This document shows positions 22,699-33,947 of a DNA stretch of 64,000 bases, in pieces. Source of the DNA: Prillingera fragicola (Eukaryota; Basidiomycota; Tremellomycetes; Trichosporonales; Trichosporonaceae); assembly GCA_002335605.1 (NCBI GenBank), contig BEDY01000008.1, positions 310,001-374,000 on the forward strand, read 5' to 3'. How positions within the stretch are numbered: the first letter of the stretch is position 1; every line of letters begins with the position of its first letter. The notes under the pieces are model-generated. The model ran no database searches. It saw nothing but the letters and a program-made list of their open reading frames with translations, and had not been told where the DNA came from. Both the position numbers and the translations under genes were made by a program.

Positions 22699-24607
22699 AT
22701 GGCGCCTGCGTCGCCGCCGCCTAGCCAAATAGTAGTCCCTCCAACACCAGCGGCACCACCTCACACTCCCTCTCGCCGCGAGATGGCCCAGGCTGCTTTG
22801 CCAAGGCTCATGTCCCCCGGGCGACTCACAGCGGCCAGCAATAGTGCCAGCGCGTCCCCCAGCCCAACGTCCAACCCGCCGTCCGGGCGACCAACGTTGA
22901 GCCTGGACGTGCGCGACACACGCAACGATACCAAGCGCTTGCCGTCGTTACCACTGCCAACTCTTCCTTCTCCTTTACGAGGCAATAAGCCATGGGCTCT
23001 TGGGGCTTACGACAACAAGCTGGTGAGTGCCATCGCGTCACTTCGTGCACTGACTCGCCCAGGTGTCATCTTCTCTGTCCCAGCTTCCACCACTGCCGCC
23101 ATTGTCTCCAGATGGCATGAGTAGCACCGGGTCGAATCTGTCGAGCTTCTCGCATACCAGCGCGTCGCCGCATTTGCACTCGAACTCTACACCCAGCTTT
23201 ATGAACAGTGCCGCGACGCTGCCTCCTGTCCCCCGTCTACCGCAGTCTTCATCCTCGACATCTGCTGGAGGCGTCATCATACTCCCAGACGGAACCTCGC
23301 TGTCGATGGACGGGTCGCGGTCAGACAATCCCAGCATGCTGCAGACCATGGCTCACTCGAGCCCCAACTCGCCCTGGTCGCTGCTCACCGTTCACGTCCT
23401 GCCCGTGTTCGCTGGAAGCCCTCTCAAGACACCGCTAGAGGACCTGAACCAGCTATGCAACCAGCACCTTGTTTCGACGTCGCAGCGCATACCAGTCTCG
23501 CGTCTGATATCGGTGCTCACGTCCGACCTCCGCGAATTCATCTCCTCGGGCATGCTTACCCTTCGCGCCAAGTTTGAGACTCTGGAGGAAGGCAAGGTAT
23601 TGTCACGCGCGGCCGAAGTCTGGAACTTCTTCTGGGGCCAGATTCTACCATATGTCGAGGGTGTCTTTTTACCATTCGCCCAAATTCGCGACGTTCCTTC
23701 GGCTGCGAGTGCGCGAAACGCACGACCCAGTGTCGCCATGCCTCCTATCCCAGTTCGACACATTCTTCTCTCAGGTTTCCTTTTGCATATTCTTCTTCCC
23801 CTTCTTCCTCGTCTCTTGCCGCTTCTCGCGGATCTTCCTGCGCCGCGACCAGAGGACAAGGGGCCAGTGTCGCCGGATCTTCCCCGACTTCTGCAAATGT
23901 CGCTTGTCCTGTCCACCCAGGCTCGGTACTCGTCCTTCTTCCCAACTCGCAGCGCAGCCGAGAGTGAAAGCCGCGACGACGAGACGCGGGAGAGCGTGGA
24001 AGAGCTTGGACGGGCTGTGCGCTGGTCCATGGCCGTGGTCACAGGCAGTGTTTCCCCGGAGCCCGAGCCGGACCCAGTGACGGACGAGTTGGATGGTGAT
24101 GGCGACGCGACCATGACGATGGCCAGGCCACCCCACAATCGCACAAACTCGGGTGACCGAGTACCAACGCGTCCAGGACTCAAGCGTGGACCCTCAGTAT
24201 CGCAGGCGGGTCGCTTGCGCCGCCGTGGTCTGTCCGGGTCTATCAGCCAGCTTGAGCCAGAGCCTGGAGGAGGGATGCCGTCTGCCCTCGGCCCGCTACC
24301 TGAGAGCCGTTGGGGACGCCCTCGCATCGACGAGGACGATGAGGGAGAGGCTGTCGATGGGTCGTGGGCTAGGCGACCTGGGCCAGGAAACATTAGTGCT
24401 GCGACGAGCATGGCGCCGAGCACTGTTGGTGCGAGTACGGTTCGCGGCGGGGAGAGCTTTGCTACTCTCACAGATCAACGCACGCCGCAAGCAGGATACG
24501 GTGGGGGTACCATGCACCGGCACGGCCATGCGCGCGGTGATTCAAGTGGAGAAAGCGATCTGACCAATGCCACCACGTCTAGTAACGCTACGGGTAGGAG
24601 GAGGTAA
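22699..24607 (+). CDS. HbrB-domain protein, likely TORC2 subunit (Bit61/PRR5-like, 622 aa)
   Basis: Exons 22699-23022 and 23063-24607; a 40-nt intron joins NKL to VSSSLSQLPPLPP. A Ser/Pro-rich N-terminus of about 200 residues precedes the HbrB region, which carries WSLLTVHVLPVFAGSPLKTP, LEDLNQLCNQHLVS and LEEGKVLSRAAEVWNFFWGQ ending in LPYVEGVFLPF, the most conserved part of this family. The core is followed by helices (PVRHILLSGFLLHILLPLLP) and a long disordered tail rich in Arg, Gly and Glu with SRSxS-like phosphosite patterns. HbrB/Bit61/PRR5 proteins bind the TORC2 kinase complex at the plasma membrane and affect actin and cell-wall polarity. Membership in TORC2 here is inferred from the family. 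Confidence 0.9.
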
Positions 24608-24718
24608 GACTACTGTTGTTGTATGCATACTACGTATCTATCCCGCCAATCGGGTTACACATCTGTACATGCGCTGTTCGAATCGCGCGCACAGTTGTCA
24701 CGCCGCCGCGGTTGGCAT

Positions 24719-25541
<823 letters not shown>

Positions 25542-25784
25542 GTTGATGCGGTGAACTGGAGCGCGTCAACAGTGATCGCAATGATCACAATGACAGCAAC
25601 CACCACGCGCACAACCAAGTCCGTTTTACGTAACATCACGTTGTTGAATAGAGCGGAATTGTAATGGGATTAGGCTTTGCCACTTGGCATTTGACCTCCA
25701 CCAAGAGGCTCAAAGTTGACTTGCTCGAATTTGGCCCTTTACGACACTTCACAGTCACAACAACTCTTACACCGCGCGACCAAC

Positions 25785-26643
25785 ATGGAGAGCAACGAAG
25801 CCGGCCCCAGCCGCCCACGCAAACCCTCAGCACCGCATCCCAAGGGTACATCCGCTCGCACGTCCATCCACAAGCTCCGCCCACCACCACCTCCCAGGGC
25901 TGCTCCTCCTCCCGGAGTGCCTCCGCCGACTCTTCCTCTCAAGGTCCTCCAGGGTGCCGGTATCAGACGGACAGACGCGCAACGTGCTGGATTCTCGCGC
26001 GAGACTATTCTTGTCACTCGGAAGACGAGTTTGGGATCATTACTCGGCCGCGCGCGGGGGCTGGTACTGGATGAAGGGTGAGTGCTAGACTCAAGACCGC
26101 ACTGACTGTCAGATACACGCACTTGACACTCTCTGCCCTTGGTGCAGCTATCCCACACGCACTGCTTCTACTCCATGCGTTACTAGATGTTCTGCCGTAT
26201 CCTGTTGGCAAGGGCGGGATGTGGTACGAGATCCGCACCGGCAGCGTTGAGTGCGTCGACGAGGTCGGCGCGCCAAAGGATGCCGAGGACGAGTTTGCAG
26301 GATTAGGAGAAATGGAGGAATCCGCGCCTCAGCGCCGCGTGCGCCTCAAGGTGAGGACTCTGCGGGATGATGGCGCTGACAACAGTCGTCGCTCACTATC
26401 GAATTGCACATTGCTCCCCGCCCCAAACCCACTGAGAACGCTGCGGCCGTGGAGACGAAGAAAAAGCGCAAAGCGGGCACCAAGGCGAGGCCGACGGCGA
26501 AGAAGCGTCGAGCTGCTGCACGTGCCAAGAAGCTGGTGGGGGCGGGTCGCGATGATGATGGCGATGAGGAGGAGGAGCAGGTCGAGTACGCCGACAATGA
26601 TGACATGGATGAGGACGAGGAGGAGGCCATGATGAACGCCTAA
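25785..26643 (+). CDS. POP7: RNase P/MRP subunit Pop7 (Rpp20), Alba-type (262 aa)
   Basis: Alba-domain subunit of nuclear RNase P and RNase MRP, which pairs with Pop6/Rpp25 to bind the P3 arm of the RNA. Exons 25785-26077, 26113-26350 and 26386-26643. The domain begins after a Pro-rich N-terminus: ILVTRKTSLGSLLGRARGLV, then YTHLTLSALGAAIPHALLLL, with the Alba G-x-G-A-A-I turn, and ends IRTGSVECVDEV, typical of Rpp20 final strands. The C-terminal 80 residues are a basic, KKKRKAG-like stretch (nuclear localisation) followed by a very acidic tail (DDDGDEEEEQVEYADNDD). The extension is longer than in model yeasts. The alternative, a generic Alba protein, is less likely given the strand order. Confidence 0.86.
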
Positions 26644-26838
26644 TGTGCTGTAGGATCATGTCATCTGGTACCAACGTCTCCTGTTGCCCAACGTCTTTCG
26701 TCTTACAGGCGTAAATGAAGCCTCACCCAGTTGTGGCTAAACTGTAACAACGATAACATGAAAACAACTAAATAAGAAGTGTAGACTAGCCACTATGCTC
26801 GGTACGGCCCCACGATCAAACAGCAACCCGCTCTACGC

Positions 26839-28982
26839 TCAAGCCCGGACGCGATTATCAACGCCCTCGAGCTCAAAGTCCTCGTCGTCGGCAGCCGCAG
26901 CCTCGGCAATAGGCTCTTCAACAATCTCGTGGCTTATGCGGCTCGTCGCTCCAGATCCCGTTGCGCTAGGTGGCAAGCTGCTGTCTTGCACGCGACCCAT
27001 GGAGGGGGATACGGTCAGGTTGGACAGCGCCAGTGTCGAGAGGAACACGTCGTTCATCGGAGTCTGCGCAAGCGAGCAGCTCGTCGTGCCCGTATCGGCA
27101 CGGGTAGGGGTGTGGTTGTCAATGCCCATAGGCGATGACGTGGCGTGTGAAATAGATGCGACCGTGTCATCGGCATTGGACGAAACGGGGGTGTCGCGGC
27201 CACTGTCAGTCTCGGGGGCAAGGGTGCCGCGGCCACCACCGGCACCCGGCGAGACTGCAGTGATCTGCCGAGCGAGGTCAGCGCGCGACGAGCTGCCAGG
27301 GGCAAGCGAGTCGACGTCGGCGCTCGTGCGCCTCGAGTTGCGCTCGCTTGAGGATGCAATTATTTCGTCAATGGTCGCCGGAGCAGCAGCCTCCAGAATC
27401 TCTGGCGGGGCTGGCACGGCAGCAGGCTCCTCGGCCTGATTGATTAGGCTCTCCACGGGGACGCGAGCCGAGTCGCGCGAGTTGCGACGCGAGCGCACTG
27501 ATGCTTTGCGAGAGGCAATCTCCCAGGCGTCCTCGGTCTCGACGTCTTCTTCCAGGTTGGCGTACGTGCGCTTGACTATCAGCTGCGACCTATGTTTTAA
27601 ACTTACGCAGAGCGGGCACGAGAACCCCGGCCAGTGCTGGTTAAGCAAGGGCCGGATACACTTGTAGTGGAAGACATGCGAGCAAGGACTAGCTGGTCAG
27701 CATGTGTCTCTGCGCAAAACGTTGGACTCACGCAATGAAGAGCGACTGGCAGACCGTCACTGAGAACAGGCAGATGCAGCAATCAGTGACGCTTGCCTTC
27801 GCCTTGCGGGCAGCTGGCGGCGTCGCCTGCTGCTTCTCCTTGACCTCGGGCTTGTCGGGAACACCGCCGAGGGTGCGGAGCTGCTTCAGAGCATTTGTGC
27901 TGCGTTCATTAGAAACTGCAACTTGGCCACAAGTTTACGCTTGAACTAACTTGAACTCGTTGGCAGAGCGCTGCCACTCGCGGCCAATCTCAACCCTCAT
28001 CTTGACGCAACGGAACATCTCCTCGGCACCACCCTGGTAGTCGACGCCGAGTTGAATCACGTCCCCATCCTGGATGTGCTGAGGACGCGAGTTGACATTT
28101 GGGCTAGACAAACGAATGTGGTTGAGGAAGGTGCCCGACGAACTGGCAGTGTCGTGAATGAAGAACTGACATCAGCGTTGCCAAACAAGATACACGTACC
28201 TTTCCTCCAGGCTCACACCAGATCTCGGCATGGGAGCGACTGACGACCTTGCTCTTGAAGGCAGCACGCGACGACAGAAGATCACCGCCACCGCCGCCCG
28301 ACGAGGGTGCTATAACCGCCGTGGGCATCCTGCCGTTCGCTCGGCTGCCAGACGCCTGTGCGCTCGCCGACGTGCCGGCGGCATCGGCTCCGTCGCCGGG
28401 AGGATCCTGCGTAGCGTCTTCCTGGCCTGACTCAACTGCCGGTGCAGCGTTGGCAGCAGCAGCCACACGATCCGTGAACCGGCCAATCTTCATAAGTAAC
28501 GGCGGCGGCCTGCCGTTCACCAAGGGTCCGGCTTCAGTCGCAGCGGCCGCAATTGATGGCAGAACTCCAGGAGGAACGTGCATCACGCCTACCTCGCGCA
28601 CGACAGGCGCAAAGGTGAACGAACGGTTGGATTCGAGGATAGGAACGAGGCGAATACGATGGGTGCGACGAAGCGCTGGATCAACTGGAGGTATGGGAAT
28701 GTTTGCCATCTCACTGCGCGCCGATGCTGAGCGCTGAGCATCGCCGGTGTCGCCTAGGGGGTTGGGGTGTTCCACAGTGGGAGAGGCGACGCGACCTCTC
28801 ACAGCTCCTGCAACGGCGTTGGTAACGGATGCCGCACGTGATCTAGTCCTCATGAAACCAAGAAAGGAAGAACGCGGAGAAGCTGGCGAAGCAAAGGTGC
28901 CCGAGGCGGACGTGTGCGCTTGGCGTCCTTGCGGCGAGCCTGGCGGCGACGAGTTTTGCCGGCTTGTCATGGGGCGCGACAT
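26839..28982 (-). CDS. DMA1: Dma1-type FHA-RING E3 ubiquitin ligase (659 aa)
   Basis: Checkpoint ubiquitin ligase of the Dma/CHFR/RNF8 group: the FHA domain binds phosphothreonine and the RING recruits E2. Exons 28982-28200, 28165-27951, 27899-27732, 27688-27607 and 27570-26839. FHA signs are KIGRFTDR, VVSRSHAEIW and, across intron 1, GKFFIHDTASSSGTFLNHIR. RING-H2: CCICLFSVTVCQSLFIA, then PCSHVFHYKCIRPLLNQHW and FSCPLCRTYANLEEDVE. The last intron (36 nt, AAG acceptor) is read through in frame in part, so an ORF-only model inserts residues just after the final zinc cysteine. A Ser/Glu-rich tail of about 230 residues follows, longer than in Saccharomyces Dma proteins. The open frame extends upstream to 29387, but I prefer the ATG at 28982 because the upstream part lacks domain character. 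Confidence 0.93.
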
Positions 28983-30633
28983 GGCGATGGGAGCGGCGTT
29001 GGACAGGCTCGGGCGACGCGGGCGCCGAGGCGGATGAAGACTGTGAAGAAAGTGGGGGAGGGGAGAGACTGAATGCGGGTAGATAGGGAGAGGCCCGAGG
29101 ATAGGCTGTGGGTTAGGGGCCGGAGACCGCGAGGAAGGGTTATCGCTGCCTGTTGAAGGTGTGTGTAGGTGTAAATGAGTGCGGTGCTGAAAATACTCTG
29201 TCAGCATCGCCGCTGGGAGGAGCGTGGGGAGAAGGGGTGGCGACGAGGGCGCCAACATGGTGGGTGGTGGGTAATGATTGCGAGCTTGCGAGAAGGCAAG
29301 CAGCTGCAGCACATTGCCAGATCGCCGGCGGCGGCGTGGCTGTCGAGAAGCAAGCCATTGCAGGCGGCCCATGCCCCCATTCATCATGCCCTGTCCTGGC
29401 TCTGTGCATGCAAGAGACCCTGTGCAGGAATTACAGCGAACGATTACTCACCTTTGTATGCCAACGTGGTGAATGCGAGGCGAGGGGAGATGAATAACGC
29501 CCAGTGGTGCGTGAAGAGCACGGCTGGTAGCCAGGGGATCTTACAAGAGTGGCTTGACGCTTGCGTGCGTCGACAGCGATGCAAACGCTGGGAGTTGTTT
29601 TTGGCCTGGGGTGATAGGCTAAACAGAGACGTCAAGTTGGAGCCGTTGGGCGTTGCGATAAAGAGATCAAAGAGATGATGTGAAGTGGTCGCTTGACCGC
29701 AAAGCGCGCAGCGAGAGTCGTTGCTGCCGTGACGGTTACTTGGCAGCTGGCAGGCAGGCGGCGAGGCGGGCAGACCCCGGACTGCCCAGCCAGGCAGGTG
29801 GCCGATCCGCGCAGGGAGAGCTGGACCCGGTTCCCCGGCTCGGAGAGGAAATCGCGGCCAGGGTGAGTGCCCCTGGGCCCTAGAAACCGGGGGGGACGAT
29901 GCAGGCGGACAGCCAGTCATCATCCATGCTCGAATGCCTCGGCCTGCAGCAAACGCAAGTAGACGCATTGTGGATGGTAAGAGGCTCCTCGCTTATGCGT
30001 TGATGTATCAGCACCGCTTCAGACGTGCAAGCTGCAGCAGGTTGCCGCAGTGTCCTCTGCGTACTATGTCGTCATGGAGCTGGCAAGCTGGCAGATCGTC
30101 ACCTCTGCCGGACACTTTGGTCTCGCAGCTTGGTTGGTGCCTTTGACCCATACGCAAGCCTCAGGGCACTTCAATGGGAAGGACAAGTGGGTGGCCTGGT
30201 GGTGGCGGCGCAGCGTGTGGCGGCGTTGCTCTGGTCCCGTATTGTGAGCCACCGCCAAGCCCTGTCAACATCTGCATCGCACAATACAGTACTCGGGCTG
30301 TGCAGCCACGAGACAAAAGGTAAAGGTGCAGAGAATGTGACTGGCTGGCAGCTGGAAGCTCACAACTTGGGCAACGCGTAATCGTGTCGTATCTCTGAGT
30401 CGTGCCTGAAGATTGGTGATCGGCGAGGTAGCTAGTTATCAGCAACAGGATGACACTGCGGGTTGTTTGCGGGGTTACCTGTAGAGAGTTTGATTGATGG
30501 TATAGGTCGTGGCTAAGTTCTCAAGTAGGTTAGTACATCAGCTCAGTTCATCACGGACATACGATCAGGATACCAAGCGGCCTATTTCAACTATCATCGT
30601 AGCAGCGAGAATTATCAGCTAGACGAAGGAATC
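28983..30633. other. Gene-poor stretch, 1.65 kb, before the tandem family
   Basis: Long 5' region of DMA1 followed by about 1.2 kb with many short overlapping frames, none with recognisable protein features. From about 30520 one frame stays open into copy 1 of the tandem family and reads SSENYQLDEGI just before its ATG, hinting at a missed upstream exon. No transposon or RNA gene recognised. Confidence 0.4.
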
Positions 30634-30981
30634 ATGACGTACGGAGCAGGACTCGTCGGTGCTTGCGTCGCCGTGGATGGGCTTGACGCGACTCTTTACG
30701 ATACTTTGGTGAGTGCCCTAACTTGGGTTTGCTAGTTTTATCGTGGCTGCCATTTCTGACGCTGCAGCTGACGATACTCGGTATGGAGGGCCTTCAACTC
30801 AACACGATGGAGGAAGTCGAGTTCACTCGGATCCATGGAAAGGGTGGCATGCCCCTAATGCTCGAAAACACCCTCATTGAGGCCAGAAGTGACTCTGGGG
30901 AGAGGGCGGTGAGGTGTAGGCTCTGGTATGTTCAAGGCTCTGTACCGTATCTGTCGTTCACAAAGCAGCATTGAGTATTAG
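30634..30981 (+). CDS. Tandem orphan family, copy 1 (81 aa, possibly 5'-incomplete)
   Basis: Unrecognised small protein. Exons 30634-30708, 30768-30925 and 30969-30981. It is related to the next two genes by pattern: a G-x-G...GA-x-V hairpin (MTYGAGLVGACVAVDG), a threonine/leucine helix (TLYDTL) interrupted by a phase-0 intron, a strand-rich block (MEEVEFTRIHG ... MLENTLIEA) and an R-C-hydrophobic end cut by a phase-2 intron. The alternative, reading through the second donor, would end at 30974. The frame is open upstream of the ATG, where SSENYQLDEGI corresponds to RSSHEGYRG in copy 2, so the true start may be in an upstream exon I could not define, or the copy has decayed at its 5' end. No known domain recognised. 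Confidence 0.55.
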
Positions 30982-31397
30982 GGGTGTCAGACACTCGAAC
31001 TGTTACTGTGGCACTCCGGAGTTGGCCAACCGGCGGAGCGGATCAAGTGTGGGCGCATGTTTGCATAGTATAGTCCTGTTGTATGAGCTGTTGCATGTTT
31101 AAATTGCCTGTCAAGTAGGAGACCGGGTCCCATGCCAATGAGGGTCAACGGGATCCGGTGAGTCTGATCTAGTCTGAACGCATGACTCTTAGGACTTGGG
31201 ATAGATTTGCGGGATCAGATGAGATAACGGTTGTTGTGGTGACGGTGGTTGAGTCAACCGTCACATCTCACAAGACCGGCATTGCGTCTTATCTTGATTC
31301 CCTTGTCCATTCTAGTGTTATCATTTAACCAGTTCAGTGCGCGTGAACCACCCAGTCCACCCTCAACCCCGAGTCCACCTAGCATCTCGCGTCCACG
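30982..31397. other. Spacer between tandem-family copies 1 and 2
   Basis: About 416 bases, presumably the promoter of copy 2. Contains several short G-A-T-C-rich runs near 31140-31220. No gene seen. Confidence 0.4.
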
Positions 31398-32293
31398 ATG
31401 GAGCCGCCCCGAGCACCACGCACCAAGCAAACGGCACGCAAGCGGTCTGCCTCTACCTCTAGCCCAGCTTATCGCTCCTGGAAACAGTCTTCCACTCCAC
31501 AAACCGACAACCCTACTTCTACGGCCATCGCATTGTCGTCCCGAACAGCGACTAAAGCGAAACCCACGGCACCGAAGAAATCAGTCGCGCCCAAAGCTGC
31601 TGCCGCGCCGCCGCGGACCACCACAACTACCACCAAGACGGTAGTTGTTGGCGGAAAGGAGGTCACGACAACCACCACGACGATCAAGGAGGGCCGCAAG
31701 GTGGTAGAAAAGACTGTACACACCAAGACTGTCGATGTGCCCGCGGCCAAGAAAGCACCTGCCAAAGGAACAACGAAGGCTGCCGCGAGGAAGGTCCCTC
31801 CTGCTCCCAAGAAGCCTGGCCGAGCCAAGCCTGCTCCGGCAATCAAGGTCAAGAAGGGCCCCGCGAAAACGCCTGCTGGGATGAAGAGGAGGGTTCCTCG
31901 TGGGGAACGCTCCAGCCACGAAGGGTACCGTGGGATGACGAATCAGGTCATGATGTGGGGAAGGGGGTATGAAGGTGCATTCGTCAGCATCACCGGAGCA
32001 CCTTATGGCCAGCTCATTACGATGGCCTGGGATACCACTCTGTTGAAAGCCCTTGTGAGTTTCTCGCTGTGTCGATGTGTCCGTCGCTGACAAGAGCAGG
32101 AAAAGTTCACACGGTTGAACGGCAATGATATCGATCCGCGTGAACAATGCTACTTCTTCAACATCGATGACCACGAGCTGGACATGGAGGACACTCTCCG
32201 TGAAGTAATGGGCGCCGAAGACGGATGGGCTAAGTGTCTCTGGGTGTGAGTTTTCTGCAGTGTGCGTGTTCTGAACACAACAGCGAGGCGTAA
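31398..32293 (+). CDS. Tandem orphan family, copy 2, with histone H3-tail-like N-terminus (270 aa)
   Basis: Exons 31398-32054, 32100-32245 and 32284-32293 (end CLWVEA). Residues 8-15 are RTKQTARK, identical to histone H3 residues 2-9; the next residues (RSAS) then diverge. The region up to about 180 is a Lys/Ala/Thr/Pro-rich, H1- or H3-tail-like disordered chain (KKAPAKGTTKAAARK, KKPGRAKPAP). A small globular domain shared with copies 1 and 3 begins near MMWGRGYEGAFVSITG. It continues TTLLKAL|EKFTRLNG, QCYFFNIDDHELDMEDTL and AKCLWV. Strand-helix-strand order with FxxDDxxLDMxDTL suggests a beta-grasp-like domain, which is inference only. Without the last splice the protein stops two residues earlier. 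No known family recognised; nuclear location is likely from the basic tail. Confidence 0.78.
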
Positions 32294-32635
32294 CTGCATT
32301 TAATGGGGGGAAGTCGATTAATTCCGTGACAGTTAGGGCCCCGAGTTGTGTACTTGGGAGTTGTTGTACGCCAAGGCTCCCTGGTGCATACTTCGCTACT
32401 ACTGAACATATATGACTCATGACGATTCAAAGCTTAAAACTGGCCTCTTGCAAGCAGACCACCATGCCAAGAGGCCAGGCTAGCGGGACCAGTTGCTGAT
32501 CACGATGCATTTAAGCATAACCGGACGCGCCGGGAACAATACTCGTGTATGACTCGTGTACTCGTGCGCTCGAGCCCATACTCGTATTGTGCCATCTCCC
32601 ATTTCTCCCTCGTTTCGCAGAACAGACTACCAATA
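32294..32635. other. Spacer between tandem-family copies 2 and 3
   Basis: About 340 bases; promoter of copy 3 presumed. Short repeated ACTCGTGTA/ACTCGTATT-like words at 32540-32590. No gene seen. Confidence 0.4.
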
Positions 32636-33542
32636 ATGCCCAAAGCCCCTGCTACCGAGAAAAGCTATGAGGCGCGGCCGACACCCATGACTGTAACAGC
32701 ACCCACGACTGTAACAGCGACCGCCACCCCGCCAGTGCCGGCAGCGCAGGAGCCGCCACTAGTAGCGCCCGCGCCTATTGCGACCGTAACCCAGGATGAC
32801 AATGTTGAACGCAAGATGGAGGAAGGTCTCGAAGAGTGGTACGGAGACGGATCCGAGATGGGCAAGCAGACTCTCGTCTGGCGTCGGGGTGGCAATGGGG
32901 CAAAGGTCCGCCTTGCCGAGTATTGCGAATATGTCGAGATGCCGTTGACCACGACCATCTTTGAGGCTCTTGTGAGGTCTCTAGTTGGCAGCGAATGTTA
33001 ACCCCTACAGGAGCAGTTGACTTCCCTGCAAGACATTATCATTGATCAACTGGAAGAGTGCGAGTTTATGACCATGGACGACGTCAGCCTCGACATGAAC
33101 GACGATCTTGAGACGGCCATGGGTGGGCACGAGGGACGAGTAAAGTGCTACTTTGTGTGGGTCCTTACAGGCTCCGCGGCCGCTGACTGGTTCCAGTGCT
33201 GAAGGCGACTCTGGCCATGAAATTAGCGAGGTCGATAGCGACGAGGAAGACGATGACGAGTGTGTAAAGCCGTGCCAGACGATTAGGACTGACGGGGCAG
33301 GGAAGATTAGGCGTTGCTGCTGGGACGCCGCTGACGGTTCAAACATTCGCCCGCCTGATCCCAGAGATCAGTGCATAGCGGCATGTGATGCAGCGGCACA
33401 GAACGGCACTGCGGCGACGGAGAGGAGGAACTCAATCACGCGCAGAGAGGCAGGAGCGATGGCGAGAAAGATCTTTCATCGAGAGTCGAGGACGTGTTCG
33501 GCTGCTCTGCCAATGCTTGACGGTCATCACATGACGAGGTGA
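32636..33542 (+). CDS. Tandem orphan family, copy 3, with acidic Cys-containing extension (275 aa)
   Basis: Exons 32636-32971, 33011-33156 and 33197-33542. The N-terminus is Thr/Pro/Ala-rich. The shared domain runs TLVWRRGGNGAKVRLAE ... TTIFEAL|EQLTSLQD, then ECEFMTMDDVSLDMNDDLE and VKCYFV. Exon 2 is 146 nt, exactly as in copy 2, with the same phase-0 and phase-2 introns. The last intron (40 nt, GTGGGT donor, CTGAC branch) opens a frame absent from copies 1 and 2: SEVDSDEEDDDEC followed by a Cys-containing basic tail (RCCWDAADG...). If that intron is not used, the protein ends at 33202 after ADWFQC. Not recognised as any known family. Confidence 0.72.
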
Positions 33543-33947
33543 AGCAGTCAGGCTGGCTCGTTACGGTTCGAATATCGATGTCAACCAAGGTATGACCGGC
33601 GGCCAACGTTAGAAGGTCAACCGTTCCACCGCGTCCTGCGTCCTGGTGAGGTGTCTCCTCACAGCCGACGAGACGCCAGTCCTGCTTATACGGTTCTTGA
33701 CATGGACCACGACCGGCTGTCACTGGACTGAGACTGTGTATATTAGGGTTATGCCCACAAGATACATGTAGATACGATAGCCTATGTGACAGATACCGTG
33801 ATCGCAATGGACCTGCCGTTCAGTCTAGCTTGGAACTGCATCAGGTTCGTGGACGTTACAACGGCTCGCGCCATCCATCGCTACAGGACAGACTACAAGC
33901 GTCCCTACTTCGAAATCCGCTCCTTTACCTCTAAGATGTCCGACAAA
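33543..33947. other. Intergenic, 3' of tandem family and 3' of WDR48-like gene
   Basis: About 400 bases between convergent genes. A short open frame (from about 33786) has no similarity to the tandem family that I could see. Nothing else recognised. Confidence 0.4.

Noticed and set aside
28983..29387. N-terminal extension of DMA1 by 135 codons
   Set aside because: Open in frame but low-complexity His/Pro/Ser sequence with no domain; the ATG at 28982 fits better as the start.
29444..29968. Open frame of 174 codons on the minus strand in the gene-poor region
   Set aside because: No protein character, overlaps other random frames in GC-rich DNA, no splice logic.
30926..30974. Unspliced end of tandem copy 1 (stop at 30974)
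   Set aside because: A GTATGT donor and CAG acceptor lie at the conserved phase-2 position; splicing gives an ending parallel to copies 2 and 3. Kept as an alternative.
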